Positions 1-8,226 of a DNA stretch of 64,000 nucleotides are shown piece after piece (position 1 is the stretch's first letter; every line of letters starts with the position of its first letter). The DNA is from Chitinophaga sp. sic0106 (GTDB lineage: Bacteria; Bacteroidota; Bacteroidia; Chitinophagales; Chitinophagaceae). The stretch covers positions 1 through 64,000 of the forward strand of contig NZ_JAHUWJ010000001.1 in the NCBI RefSeq assembly GCF_019219075.1. The letters run 5' to 3'. Made by a program: the position numbers and the translations under genes. The notes beneath the pieces were generated by a model that saw nothing but the letters and a program-made list of their open reading frames with translations, was not told the DNA's origin and did no database searches.

Positions 1-391
1 AAAAAAAAAACAGTACTACGGCTTCGGCTGACTTCTGCCTGTACCAGTTAGCCATTATTATTCTGGCTATTGTTTCTTCTCCGGCATTCGCGCATACCAT
101 TGACAAGTATACAGACAGATCTCCCAGGGTAAGACGATATGCTTTCTATGGATGTAGCCTCTGTATTTACATAATGATGTCTGTGTAGTATCGGGCTTTT
201 GTTTGTTGTGCGACATCACCCGCATCATTTCTGCCTTATATACAGTTTCTGTTCGTAGGCTCCCATATTTGCCGCCAGCTTCCTTCAGATTCGCAGTCGC
301 CCGCGACACCCTTGCTATTGGCTAACCCTTCCTACTACAAAGTGGGTTCGGGACTTGCACCCTATAGCAGATCGCCATGCCTGGCGCACAC
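1..391 (-). mobile_element. Group II intron, 5' part (cut by window edge)
   Basis: Read on the minus strand, the segment begins with GTGTGCGCC (391) or GTGCGCC (389). Both fit the GUGYG 5' end of group II introns. It continues with the typical domain I wording: a TATAGGGTGCAAGTCCC block near 350-367, then GGAAGGGTTAGCC, then GGCGACTGCGAATCTGAAGG near 280-300, and CAGAAGTCAGCCGAAGCC near 20-40, a block usually found shortly before the intron-encoded reverse transcriptase. That protein and the 3' end (domains V/VI) must lie left of position 1 if the intron is intact, so completeness cannot be judged. The intron starts immediately after the T-tract of the terminator at 392-430. The class is not assigned. 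Identification rests on remembered conserved intron wording; no folding was done. Confidence 0.8.
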
Positions 392-430
392 AAAAAAGCC
401 GGATAATCCTTTGATTATCCGGCTTTTTTT
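392..430. terminator. Bidirectional hairpin terminator
   Basis: A perfect hairpin has a GCCGGATAATC arm, a four-base loop and the matching GATTATCCGGC arm, with A-tract on one side and T-tract on the other, so it can work on both strands. It lies 14 bases after the stop of the fatty-acid hydroxylase-like gene (minus strand). The group II intron begins at its last T. Confidence 0.85.
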
Positions 431-443
431 ATGGAGACATCAA

Positions 444-1106
444 CTACTTGTTGAACATCAGTTCCTTTACTTTTTCCTTGTCTTCCTTCTCCTTGTCCAG
501 ATCGAAGAAAGTACCAAATACCACATCCCATACGGAGGAGCTAACGCCAAAGCCTTTGTCCTCGCTTTTGTAATGATGCAGGTGGTGATTACGCCATAAG
601 GGCTTCAAGAATTTAAACGGAGGATTCCACGCGTGGATGGCGTAGTGCATGCTGCCGTAAATCAGGTATCCCAACAAAAAGCCTGGAAAAAACATGAAGG
701 TATACTGACGCAGGAAAATATACTGCGCCCCGAATATGGCAGAAGCCAGTATCAGGCTGGGTACCGGCGGCATAAACAATCGCTGCTTATCCCTTGGATA
801 CTCATGGTGATTACCATGCATTACATAGATAAACCGCTGCACCTTTGGACTATCGCTCGCAAAGTGAAACATAAAGCGGTGCATGATATACTCAAAAAAG
901 GACCAGAAAAACATAGCCCCGAAAAATATCATGGCCACCGTGCTCACCTTAAACCCTAATGTGTCGTGGCTGTAATACAACATGTAGCTGATAATTGGTA
1001 TATACATACCCCAGATTACCAGTGGATGCGTTTTCGTGAGCATCTCGAGGTATTGGCTCTCAAATAATCTTGCCTGTCCTTTGTTCTTAATCTTTTCAAA
1101 CTTCAT
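444..1106 (-). CDS. Sterol desaturase / fatty acid 2-hydroxylase family protein
   Basis: A 220-residue integral membrane di-iron enzyme of the fatty acid hydroxylase superfamily. Four hydrophobic segments surround the histidine clusters HRFMFH (about residue 77), HGNHHEYP (about 96), HYAIH (about 155) and HHLHHY (about 174), which bind the two irons. The wording HGNHHEYP and the length are closer to fatty acid 2-hydroxylases than to C5 sterol desaturases, so hydroxylation of membrane lipid acyl chains (for example sphingolipid acyl chains, which occur in Bacteroidota) is the likely role; this is inference. The gene appears monocistronic, with a TAAATTTG box at 1228-1235 upstream and a terminator just after its stop. 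Confidence 0.85.
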   Translation of the reverse strand: MKFEKIKNKGQARLFESQYLEMLTKTHPLVIWGMYIPIISYMLYYSHDTLGFKVSTVAMIFFGAMFFWSFFEYIMHRFMFHFASDSPKVQRFIYVMHGNHHEYPRDKQRLFMPPVPSLILASAIFGAQYIFLRQYTFMFFPGFLLGYLIYGSMHYAIHAWNPPFKFLKPLWRNHHLHHYKSEDKGFGVSSSVWDVVFGTFFDLDKEKEDKEKVKELMFNK

Positions 1107-1227
1107 GACTCCCCTGTTTTTTAAGTGGATTACGGGAAATGAATAAAACCTATCTAATCTATGTACTGATACAATTTGGGAAACTGTCCTTAACTACCTT
1201 TCGTCAAGGTTTGCCTAAAACGCGGTG

Positions 1228-1235
1228 CAAATTTA
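1228..1235 (-). promoter_or_regulatory. Bacteroidota -7 promoter box
   Basis: TAAATTTG on the minus strand matches TAnnTTTG. It lies about 120 bases upstream of the fatty-acid hydroxylase-like gene and overlaps the stop region of the preceding gene. No clear -33 element was seen. Confidence 0.4.
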
Positions 1236-2480
1236 CTGAGAATAATTTATTTTGAAATCATTCAGATCAGGAGTATACGCACGTTTTCTCCCCAATTCAT
1301 ATTCATAAATTAACTCACCTGTTTCTTTAAAAAACGGGTATCCCACCTCATCATATTCATATTTATTATCATTCAAAACACCATCGCTGTTAACATAAAT
1401 ATTCGCCGTAAGCATGAATTCCACGTTATTTTTGAAATCAACGATATAAGCAGCATCTGTTAAAAATCCATATGACCAACCTGCCTTATTGAATACACGT
1501 ATATGCCCCGGTATGTTTTGATGACCTGCTTTAAAAAAGAAAAACTTAGTAAAACTATTGTAGTACTCCGTGGTGTCATAATGTGGATAATCAGATTCGG
1601 AAGGGTATTCGGACATATATTGGCAGAGAAAACGATAGTCGCCGCTATCCAGGTCAAAACGCCTTTCTGCGGACACTGAGGCAGGAAAAAGTACGGATTG
1701 CAACACCTGTTGTAAGTCTTCCAATGCAAAAATATTATGTCGTGTAAAATCCATCGGCAGCGGAACCAGTTTGTCATCCTTGTCGAAGTAGCCGTTACCG
1801 ATAGTAATAGCTTTGCTATAATCGAATGGCATGGTGCTGCATGCCGGTGCCTGCGCGTACAGCAATACACTGTCTTTATTCACGAAGCGGATAGCGGGGG
1901 AGCAGCGGTTTTCGTCCTCCGTAGATGGCATAAAACGCCGCACGATACGGGTATGGGCATAACCCATCCGCTGCAGTCTTTCATTGATCTGCTGCTGACC
2001 GGTGAATTCATACAGCCGGTTATAGGCATCGTTATCGCTGATCAGAAATATCTCTTTCACATAGTGCCCGATCGAAGGTAATCCATTGGCAGTGCTGGTA
2101 TCTGCATGTACATTTATCTGACCACTGCGGGTGCTATCCGTCAGCATAGTAGTAAACCGGCCGATGCCTTTATTTCGGAGAGATTTAAGCTTTTCCAATG
2201 CCAGAACAGCTACCGGCAGCTTAACCGTACTGGCGGGATTGTAGTATTTGTCAGCGTTGACATGGAAATAATAATTTCTGAAATGGGGGACGTTCTGCTG
2301 ATCCCTATTTATCTCTGTATAAATCAGTTGATAACGAAAAGAATCCGGTTGTTGTAATATCCTTTGTAGCAAAGGGCTGCTTTTTCCGGTTAATAACCGC
2401 TGTAGTAAGCTATCTGTTCGCTCCTGGGCCAGGAGAAACAATGGTAAGCAACTGAGGATTATCAACAATTTATAGCGCAT
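1233..2480 (-). CDS. Class A beta-lactamase-like serine hydrolase
   Basis: A 415-residue exported protein. Residues 1-19 form a signal peptide ending in LLAQ. The class A serine hydrolase motifs are visible: STVK at residues 84-87 (nucleophile Ser84 with Lys87), SDN at 148-150, and KAG at 332-334 in place of KTG. It is longer than a classical class A beta-lactamase (about 290 residues), with extra sequence between the SDN and KAG boxes and a C-terminal tail. The fold class is secure. Whether it hydrolyses beta-lactams or acts on peptidoglycan or another substrate is not; the absence of an obvious ExxLN omega-loop motif argues against calling it a resistance enzyme. It is divergently oriented to the FAH gene at 2628. 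Confidence 0.8.
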   Translation of the reverse strand: MRYKLLIILSCLPLFLLAQERTDSLLQRLLTGKSSPLLQRILQQPDSFRYQLIYTEINRDQQNVPHFRNYYFHVNADKYYNPASTVKLPVAVLALEKLKSLRNKGIGRFTTMLTDSTRSGQINVHADTSTANGLPSIGHYVKEIFLISDNDAYNRLYEFTGQQQINERLQRMGYAHTRIVRRFMPSTEDENRCSPAIRFVNKDSVLLYAQAPACSTMPFDYSKAITIGNGYFDKDDKLVPLPMDFTRHNIFALEDLQQVLQSVLFPASVSAERRFDLDSGDYRFLCQYMSEYPSESDYPHYDTTEYYNSFTKFFFFKAGHQNIPGHIRVFNKAGWSYGFLTDAAYIVDFKNNVEFMLTANIYVNSDGVLNDNKYEYDEVGYPFFKETGELIYEYELGRKRAYTPDLNDFKINYSQ

Positions 2481-2580
2481 ATAGCAGGTGGTTCTGAATA
2501 AAGACGTGCTCCGGGAAACATTCCCCTACCTGAATTTATAAAAAATATTCCGGTGGCTAAAGCCCCTTCTTCACATTTCT

Positions 2581-2588
2581 TATATTTG
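2581..2588 (+). promoter_or_regulatory. -7 promoter box for the FAH/flavin reductase operon
   Basis: TATATTTG matches TAnnTTTG and lies 40 bases before the ATG at 2628. It argues against the in-frame ATG at 2553, which would lie upstream of the transcript start. Confidence 0.5.
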
Positions 2589-2627
2589 ACCATTGTAAAT
2601 CATACAACCAGAACTTACACAATAATC

Positions 2628-3635
2628 ATGAAACTCGTAACCTATTTAAGAGAAGAGACCGATCAACTGGCCATTTTGGTAGACGGATTACTGTATAACA
2701 CACAGGATCTTCATCCCGATTTACCTAATAACATGCAGATGTTGCTGATGGTCTGGGAAGATGTGATTGACATAGCGAAACATGCCGATGCCCGGCTGAA
2801 AGCCGGCAACAAGCCAGCCAACGGCATTCCTGTAGAATCAGTACAGATCCTGGCATCTATTCCATTCCCTACCTCCTGCCGCGATGGATATGCTTTCCGC
2901 CAGCACGTAGCTGCCGCCAGAAGAAACCGGAAGGTAGAGATGATCCCGGAATTTGACGAATATCCTATCTTCTATTTCACTAACCATAATGCCATTCAGG
3001 GTCCCGGCGATGTTGCCTGCATGCCTGATCATTTCGATAAGCTCGACTTTGAACTGGAAGCGGCTATCGTGGTGTGCAAGCCAGGACGCAATATCACCGC
3101 AGCAGAAGCAGATGATTATATCGGAGGTTTCATGATCATGAACGATATGAGCGCCCGAACCCTGCAAATGGAGGAGATGAAGCTCAACCTGGGCCCCGCA
3201 AAAGGGAAGGACTTCAGCACCGTGATAGGCCCAATGCTGGTAACTCCGGATGAACTGGAAGAATTCCTGATACCTGCCAAACCAGGCCATACCGGTAACA
3301 ATTACAACCTGAAAATGACCTGTAAGGTAAACGGCATCCAGGTAAGTGAAGGAAATATGGGAGATATGGACTGGACTTTTGCCGAAATCCTGGAGCGTTG
3401 TGCTTATGGCGCCAATATCCTCCCGGGAGATGTGATTGGTAGCGGCACCGTAGGTACCGGCTGCTTCCTGGAACTGAACGGCACCGGTAAACTCAATGAC
3501 CCTGCTTACCAGGAGCAATGGCTGCAGCCAGGCGATGTAGTGGAAATGGAAATTGCAGGACTGGGTGTATTAAAAAATACCATCGTGAAAGAAGAAAGCG
3601 ACTTCTCTATCCTCGCCTTAAAGAAAAAACCATAA
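2628..3635 (+). CDS. Fumarylacetoacetate hydrolase (FAH) family protein
   Basis: A 335-residue protein when started at the ATG at 2628, which sits behind a promoter box; an upstream in-frame ATG at 2553 would add 25 residues that do not look like protein. The FAH core is clear: an acidic metal-binding stretch around DFELEAAIV, the IGGFMIMNDMSAR segment, KGKDF followed by IGP, and a C-terminal DVVEMEIAGLGVLKN segment typical of the family. Such enzymes cleave or decarboxylate 1,3-diketo acids from aromatic amino acid or related catabolism using Mg2+ or Mn2+. The next gene (flavin reductase-like) starts four bases after the stop, so the two are co-transcribed. The family call is firm. The substrate is not, because homogentisate-pathway partners are absent here. 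Confidence 0.88.
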   Translation: MKLVTYLREETDQLAILVDGLLYNTQDLHPDLPNNMQMLLMVWEDVIDIAKHADARLKAGNKPANGIPVESVQILASIPFPTSCRDGYAFRQHVAAARRNRKVEMIPEFDEYPIFYFTNHNAIQGPGDVACMPDHFDKLDFELEAAIVVCKPGRNITAAEADDYIGGFMIMNDMSARTLQMEEMKLNLGPAKGKDFSTVIGPMLVTPDELEEFLIPAKPGHTGNNYNLKMTCKVNGIQVSEGNMGDMDWTFAEILERCAYGANILPGDVIGSGTVGTGCFLELNGTGKLNDPAYQEQWLQPGDVVEMEIAGLGVLKNTIVKEESDFSILALKKKP

Positions 3636-3639
3636 TCGC

Positions 3640-4524
3640 ATGCAGATCGATCCGAAGTCCATCAAAACCAGCGAACTGCATGCCTACCTGCTGGGTGCCA
3701 TCTCTCCCCGGCCAATCTGCTTTGCCAGCACGGTTGATAAAGATGGTGTGCCTAATTTATCGCCCTTCAGTTTTTTCAACGTATTTGGCAGCAACCCGGT
3801 GACGCTGATATTTTCTCCATCCCGCCGCGTGCGCGATAATACGGTGAAGCATACACTGGAAAACATCCAGGCCACCGGCCAGGTGGTAATTAATGTGGTG
3901 AATTACGCCATGGTACAGCAAACCAGCCTTGCCAGCTGCGAATATCCCGCAGGCATAAACGAATTTGAAAAAGCAGGGTTTACCCCGCTGCCATCAGAAA
4001 AAGTAAAGCCTTTCCGGGTAAAGGAAAGTCCCGTGCAGTTTGAATGTCAGGTGAGAGAAGTAATTGCCACAGGGCAGGAAGGCGGCGCCGGCAACCTGGT
4101 GATTTGTGAACCGGTGTTTATCCACATTAACGAATCGATACTTGATGAGCAGGGTAAAATCGACCCACATAAAATTGACCTGGTGGCCCGTATGGGAGGC
4201 GACTACTATTGCCGCGCCTCCGGTGATGCTGTGTTTGAAGTAGCAAAACCTAATACCAAACTAGGCATCGGCGTAGATGCATTGCCATTAGGCATCAGGC
4301 AAAGTAACATCCTAACGGGAAATAACCTGGGCCAACTAGGTAATGTGCATGAAATGCCGGTGATTGATCCGGCTTTTGAAGATGATCATCTGAAACAGAT
4401 CGTTCAGTATTACAGCATTACCCCGGATGAAATGGAAAAGGAGCTGCATACCTATGCGCAAAAGCTACTTATGCAAAATAAAGTGACAGAGGCCTGGCAG
4501 GTGCTGCTTTCCGGAAATGTATAA
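3640..4524 (+). CDS. Flavin reductase-like FMN-binding split-barrel protein
   Basis: A 294-residue soluble protein. Its first half matches the flavin reductase-like domain: ISPRPICFAS near residue 20, a NLSPFSFFN box near 40, and a VINVV segment near 85, which form the FMN-binding split barrel. The C-terminal about 100 residues form an extra helical extension. Family members reduce flavin with NAD(P)H or act as flavoproteins supplying reduced flavin to a partner oxygenase; no oxygenase is seen here. It is translationally close to the FAH gene (4-base gap), and this pairing suggests a shared catabolic step, probably of aromatic compounds (inference). Confidence 0.82.
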   Translation: MQIDPKSIKTSELHAYLLGAISPRPICFASTVDKDGVPNLSPFSFFNVFGSNPVTLIFSPSRRVRDNTVKHTLENIQATGQVVINVVNYAMVQQTSLASCEYPAGINEFEKAGFTPLPSEKVKPFRVKESPVQFECQVREVIATGQEGGAGNLVICEPVFIHINESILDEQGKIDPHKIDLVARMGGDYYCRASGDAVFEVAKPNTKLGIGVDALPLGIRQSNILTGNNLGQLGNVHEMPVIDPAFEDDHLKQIVQYYSITPDEMEKELHTYAQKLLMQNKVTEAWQVLLSGNV

Positions 4525-4531
4525 ATAAAAA

Positions 4532-4612
4532 AACTGTATCGGAATTTTTAATATCGGCTGTATAGTGTCGCGCCTGACGCGGCAGCTGCCGACTTAAAAA
4601 GTTCGATACAGT
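4532..4612. repeat. Long imperfect inverted repeat in a convergent gap
   Basis: Arms AACTGTATCGGAATTTTTA (4532-4550) and its near-complement (4594-4612) enclose a GC-rich 43-base centre that can itself pair (GCGCCTGACGCG). It fills the space between the convergent flavin reductase and DUF4197 genes and may end transcription from both sides. There is no classical U-tract after a compact GC stem. Confidence 0.5.
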
Positions 4613-4627
4613 TCTCTATTTGATCAA

Positions 4628-5383
4628 TTATTTCGCGCCGAATACTTTTTTCAGGATATCAGTGGTTCTGGCAACCGGATTAGCACGGATATTCTGCTCT
4701 TCCTTACCAATCTGATCAAACAGCGCAGCTACCGCCCTTGTGGTTACATAGTCCTGGAGGTCAGGATTGATTTTATTGAACGTGGTTGGCAGCTTATTGT
4801 AGGTAGTAACGGCATCACCATAATATTTGGTGGCCAGTGTACTATCCAGTGAGCTTTTTACTACAGGTGCAAAAGCAGCTTTCAGCTTATCGGTAGTTTT
4901 GCTTTTGAAATAATCTGTAGCAGAGGTGTTGCCACCTTTTACCAGGTTCAGGGCATCGGTAAGTGTCATTTGCTTAATAGCATCCACAAAGATGGGTGCT
5001 GCAAATCCTACTGCTTTTTCAGCGGAACGGTTGATCTGTAAAATAGCTTTATCCACCAGACTACCCATTCCCAGCTGACGCAAGGTGTTACCAACTTTAA
5101 CGGCATCTTCCGGTAACAGCATTTTATAAATTTCATTGCCGAAGAATCCGTCAGTTTTATTCAGCTTTTGTATACCGGCAGTTACGCCTTTGGACAGTGC
5201 TTCTTTAATGGCTGTTCCCGCATCGCCCTGGGTGATGGTGGACAAAGAGGTAGTTCCGGAGGTGGTAGATGTAGTGGTAGTGGTTTTTGGCTGGCTCAGT
5301 TTTTTGAGTTTATCTAAAATCTGTGCCTGGCTGGCCTGAAGGGTAAATACACCCAGCAGTACTAACAGTGATCGTTTAAGCAT
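4628..5383 (-). CDS. DUF4197 domain-containing exported protein
   Basis: A 251-residue protein with a signal peptide (cleavage likely after QASQA, about residue 20), a short Thr/Ser-rich linker at about 35-48, then the DUF4197 helical domain with the typical ALSKGV...GIQKLNK start and the KQMTLTDALNL segment. Members are periplasmic or secreted proteins of unknown function. It has its own promoter box at 5412-5419, just inside the gap to the universal stress gene. No enzymatic residues can be named. Confidence 0.85.
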   Translation of the reverse strand: MLKRSLLVLLGVFTLQASQAQILDKLKKLSQPKTTTTTSTTSGTTSLSTITQGDAGTAIKEALSKGVTAGIQKLNKTDGFFGNEIYKMLLPEDAVKVGNTLRQLGMGSLVDKAILQINRSAEKAVGFAAPIFVDAIKQMTLTDALNLVKGGNTSATDYFKSKTTDKLKAAFAPVVKSSLDSTLATKYYGDAVTTYNKLPTTFNKINPDLQDYVTTRAVAALFDQIGKEEQNIRANPVARTTDILKKVFGAK

Positions 5384-5411
5384 AGTGTTATGATGATTAC
5401 CTATAATAAAT

Positions 5412-5419
5412 CAAAAGTA
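5412..5419 (-). promoter_or_regulatory. -7 promoter box for the DUF4197 gene
   Basis: TACTTTTG on the minus strand, about 30 bases before the DUF4197 start and a few bases after the end of the upstream stress-protein gene. Confidence 0.5.
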
Positions 5420-5424
5420 TACAT

Positions 5425-6258
5425 TTATTCGTGTATTGTGAGCAAAGGGATATGAGTTTTGAATGCCAGCTTGCTGGTGCTGCTTCTTTTGAAAATGCTT
5501 TCGAAAAGGCCATGCTTTTTAGGGATGGTCAGCAGCAGGTCGGCATGATTGGCTTCTGCAAATGTGACAATTCCATCTACTACATTCGGATTATCAATGA
5601 AATGATACACCGGACTATAACCTTCCAGCAGTGTATCCAGCATCAGTGTTTCAAACGGCGTATCGGTAGTAAAATGCCTGCTCTGATGGTCTATATTGAT
5701 CACATGGATTTCAGCATTAAAAAGGTTCAGTAGTTTGCGTAGCAAGTCCATTGGGGTGGTATCTACTACCTGGCGCAGGTCACAGGCAAATACAATTTTT
5801 TCAATAGGCTTAAACCTGGCGTGGCCTGGGATAATCATTACTGGTGTGGTTGTTTGTTTTACAACATCTATGGTATTGGAGCCCACCAGGATTTCCTCCA
5901 GTTTGCTGCCACCTGTGATGCCCATAATGATCAGGTCTACTTCTTCCTGTTTACATACGTCGTTAATGGTGGCTGCCAGCAGGGTATTATCTGCACGGGT
6001 GAGCAGTGATACTTTTTCGGTGGCCAGCGGCTGTAGTTCTTTCCTCATCTTATCGAGTCCTTCCAAACTGGCATCACGCAGGTCATCAGCATTTACCATG
6101 GGCACGGCGGTGGGCACATCCGGGATAGGCACTATCAGCTCGTAAGCATGATAAAACAATACCCTTTCAGCTCCCATAGAGCGGGCGAGGTCAACAGCGT
6201 AGGCAGCTGCGTTGTAAGCTATATCAGAGAAATCGGTAGGAACGAGGATTGTTTTCAT
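5425..6258 (-). CDS. Universal stress protein, two-domain
   Basis: A 277-residue soluble protein made of two UspA folds. The first starts MKTILVPTDFSD and ends with the ATP-binding G-x2-G-x9-G-S/T type loop (MGITGGSKLEEILVGSNT, about residues 113-130). The second (about 150-277) lacks a clean nucleotide loop and is probably structural. Tandem Usp proteins are common in Bacteroidota and bind ATP or act in stress survival. The gene stands alone on the minus strand between DUF4197 and lysS. Its specific role cannot be told from sequence. Confidence 0.9.
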   Translation of the reverse strand: MKTILVPTDFSDIAYNAAAYAVDLARSMGAERVLFYHAYELIVPIPDVPTAVPMVNADDLRDASLEGLDKMRKELQPLATEKVSLLTRADNTLLAATINDVCKQEEVDLIIMGITGGSKLEEILVGSNTIDVVKQTTTPVMIIPGHARFKPIEKIVFACDLRQVVDTTPMDLLRKLLNLFNAEIHVINIDHQSRHFTTDTPFETLMLDTLLEGYSPVYHFIDNPNVVDGIVTFAEANHADLLLTIPKKHGLFESIFKRSSTSKLAFKTHIPLLTIHE

Positions 6259-6328
6259 GTCGGGTAAGTTTAAAGGATGACATTTACTTTAACGAAGTAG
6301 CCGCTAAAATGTTCCACGTCTGTAATGC

Positions 6329-6362
6329 AAAAAGCTGACCAGTTAATGCCGGTCAGCTTTTT
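6329..6362 (-). terminator. Terminator of lysS
   Basis: A 12-bp stem (AAAAAGCTGACC / GGTCAGCTTTTT) with a 10-base loop lies 28 bases after the lysS stop and ends in a T-tract on the minus strand. It could work on the plus strand as well. Confidence 0.8.
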
Positions 6363-6389
6363 ACAAATGTTATTTAATGTTATTTTTTG

Positions 6390-7904
6390 TTAGTCCATTT
6401 TTTCCTGCTTCATCTGCGGGAAGAAGAGTACATCCTGGATGGAAGGCTGATTGGTCATCAGCATGGTAAGCCTGTCGATACCGATGCCGATACCGGAGGT
6501 TGGCGGCATACCGTATTCCAGTGCGCGCAGGAAGTCGTAGTCGATATACATGGCTTCGTCATCCCCACGTTCCATGAGCTGGATTTGCTCTTCAAAGCGC
6601 TCGCGCTGGTCGATAGGATCGTTCAGCTCACTGTAGGCGTTGGCAATTTCCTTACCATTTACCATCAGCTCAAAACGCTCTACCAGTCCAGGTTTGTTGC
6701 GGTGTTTTTTTGTCAGCGGGCTCATTTCCACTGGGTAATCTGTGATGAAAGTTGGCTGAATGTAATGGCCTTCGCATTTTTCACCGAAGATTTCATCGAT
6801 CAGTTTGCCTTTACCAATTTTAGGATCTACGTGGATATCGAGTTTTTTGCATACTTCACGCAGTTGCTCTTCGTTCATATCAGAGATATCGAACCCGGTA
6901 TGCTCCTTAATGGCATCGTACATGGTTACACGACGGAATGGTGCTTTGAAGTCAATTTCCTTTTCACCTACCTGCACTTTGGTGGTACCGTGTAATGCGA
7001 TAGCCACTTTTTCGAGCAGGGTTTCGGTGGTGGTCATCATCCACTCGTAATCTTTGTAGGCCGCGTACATTTCCATTACGGTGAATTCCGGATTGTGGGT
7101 ACGGTCCATACCCTCGTTGCGGAAGTCTTTCGCAAATTCGTACACTCCTTCAAAGCCTCCTACGATGAGGCGTTTCAGGTACAGCTCATTAGCGATACGC
7201 AGGTACAGCGGCATATCCAGCGCGTTATGGTGAGTAACGAACGGACGGGCGGCGGCGCCACCAGGGATAGGCTGGAGGATCGGTGTTTCTACTTCCAGGT
7301 AGCCGAGGTTGTTATAGAAATCGCGGATGGTTTGCATGATTTTCGTGCGTTTCACGAAAACCTCTTTGACCTGTGGATTGATGATCAGATCCACATAACG
7401 CTGACGATATTTAAATTCAGGATCAATAACGGCGTCGAATGTTTCGCCTTCTTTTTCCTTTACGATCGGTAATGGGCGTAGAGCTTTTGCAAGCATGGTA
7501 AATTCACGGGCATGTACGGAAGTAGCACCTGTTTTGGTGATAAATGCGTATCCCTTCACTCCAACTAAATCGCCTATATCTGCTAACTTCTTGAAAACCA
7601 CGTCATACATGGTTTTGTCTTCACCAGGGCAAATGTCATCACGGCGTACATAGAGCTGGATACGGCCTGCTGCATCCTGTAATTCTACGAATGCGGCCTT
7701 ACCCATATCACGAACACTCATAATACGACCTGCCAGGCATATATCCTGGAATTGCTCCTTCGTTTCTTCCGAATAGTTCGTTTTGATGTTTACGGAAGTA
7801 TCATTAACCGGGTATTCGGCAGCAGGATAAGGCTCAATGCCCAGTTTCTGCAGCTCCTGTAATTTTTCCCGGCGGATAATCTCTTGCTCAGATAATTGTG
7901 TCAT
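6390..7904 (-). CDS. lysS: Lysyl-tRNA synthetase, class II
   Basis: Charges tRNA-Lys with lysine. With the ATG at 7904 the protein has 504 residues, the normal length; an in-frame ATG at 8051 would add 49 residues of non-conserved sequence and would start upstream of the promoter box at 7922-7929. The N-terminal OB fold (about residues 55-160, with [17 protein letters not shown]) binds the anticodon. Class II motif 2 is [14 protein letters not shown] and motif 3 is [12 protein letters not shown] close to the C-terminus. It appears monocistronic, with a promoter box about 18 bases before the ATG and a strong terminator after it. Confidence 0.97.
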   Translation of the reverse strand: MTQLSEQEIIRREKLQELQKLGIEPYPAAEYPVNDTSVNIKTNYSEETKEQFQDICLAGRIMSVRDMGKAAFVELQDAAGRIQLYVRRDDICPGEDKTMYDVVFKKLADIGDLVGVKGYAFITKTGATSVHAREFTMLAKALRPLPIVKEKEGETFDAVIDPEFKYRQRYVDLIINPQVKEVFVKRTKIMQTIRDFYNNLGYLEVETPILQPIPGGAAARPFVTHHNALDMPLYLRIANELYLKRLIVGGFEGVYEFAKDFRNEGMDRTHNPEFTVMEMYAAYKDYEWMMTTTETLLEKVAIALHGTTKVQVGEKEIDFKAPFRRVTMYDAIKEHTGFDISDMNEEQLREVCKKLDIHVDPKIGKGKLIDEIFGEKCEGHYIQPTFITDYPVEMSPLTKKHRNKPGLVERFELMVNGKEIANAYSELNDPIDQRERFEEQIQLMERGDDEAMYIDYDFLRALEYGMPPTSGIGIGIDRLTMLMTNQPSIQDVLFFPQMKQEKMD

Positions 7905-7921
7905 GTGATTTAATTGGAGTG

Positions 7922-7929
7922 CAAATTTA
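7922..7929 (-). promoter_or_regulatory. -7 promoter box of lysS
   Basis: TAAATTTG on the minus strand, 17 bases upstream of the ATG at 7904. It implies a very short leader and supports the shorter start. Confidence 0.5.
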
Positions 7930-7976
7930 ACTGAATAAAGCAGAAGGAACAAGGAAAGTGAATTATAAGCATAGGA

Positions 7977-8028
7977 AAGGGCTGTAAGACTACAGCCCCT
8001 TACTTTTTGACCATATCCTATGAAAACC
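7977..8028 (-). repeat. Hairpin-tail repeat element, copy A (partial)
   Basis: An 8-bp perfect stem GGGCTGTA / TACAGCCC with loop AGAC (7979-7998) is followed at 8005 by the conserved tail TTTTGACCATATCCTATG. It matches copies B and C at 10450 and 10719 but lacks their distal CAAAGATA part. On the minus strand the hairpin follows the tail and is followed by a T-rich stretch. Confidence 0.65.
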
Positions 8029-8226
8029 GGAATAAAATTAAGCGCAGACACTGCAAATTGTGGAAATACTTTGCATCCGGGGCATTTCAGGGGGTAACCG
8101 GAGGATATTCTTTCATAGGAGGTAAAGCGGCCTTCCGTTCATGGAATTTTATGCGGATGTTATGTGCCTGAATCCGTATTTTCGCCCACCAACACTATCT
8201 AACAGCTAAATTCATATTATCACTTT

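Larger units (their letters stand above)
7905..8226. other. Divergent intergenic region lysS / DPP IV
   Basis: This 322-base gap holds the lysS promoter box, repeat element copy A (7977-8028) and a weak TATTTTCG box at 8177-8184 for the downstream peptidase gene. No further gene was seen. Confidence 0.6.

Noticed and set aside
67-309. 80-codon minus-strand ORF
   Set aside because: It lies inside the conserved RNA part of the group II intron, where the sequence is fixed by RNA structure, not by a protein.
330-390. tRNA-like GGGTTCGGGAC stretch
   Set aside because: No cloverleaf can be formed; the stretch belongs to the group II intron on the other strand.
312-599. 95-codon plus-strand ORF
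   Set aside because: It runs antisense through the intron end, the terminator and the hydroxylase gene, and has no family features.
7905-8051. N-terminal extension of lysS
   Set aside because: It would precede the promoter box, exceed the usual length and contain non-conserved sequence.
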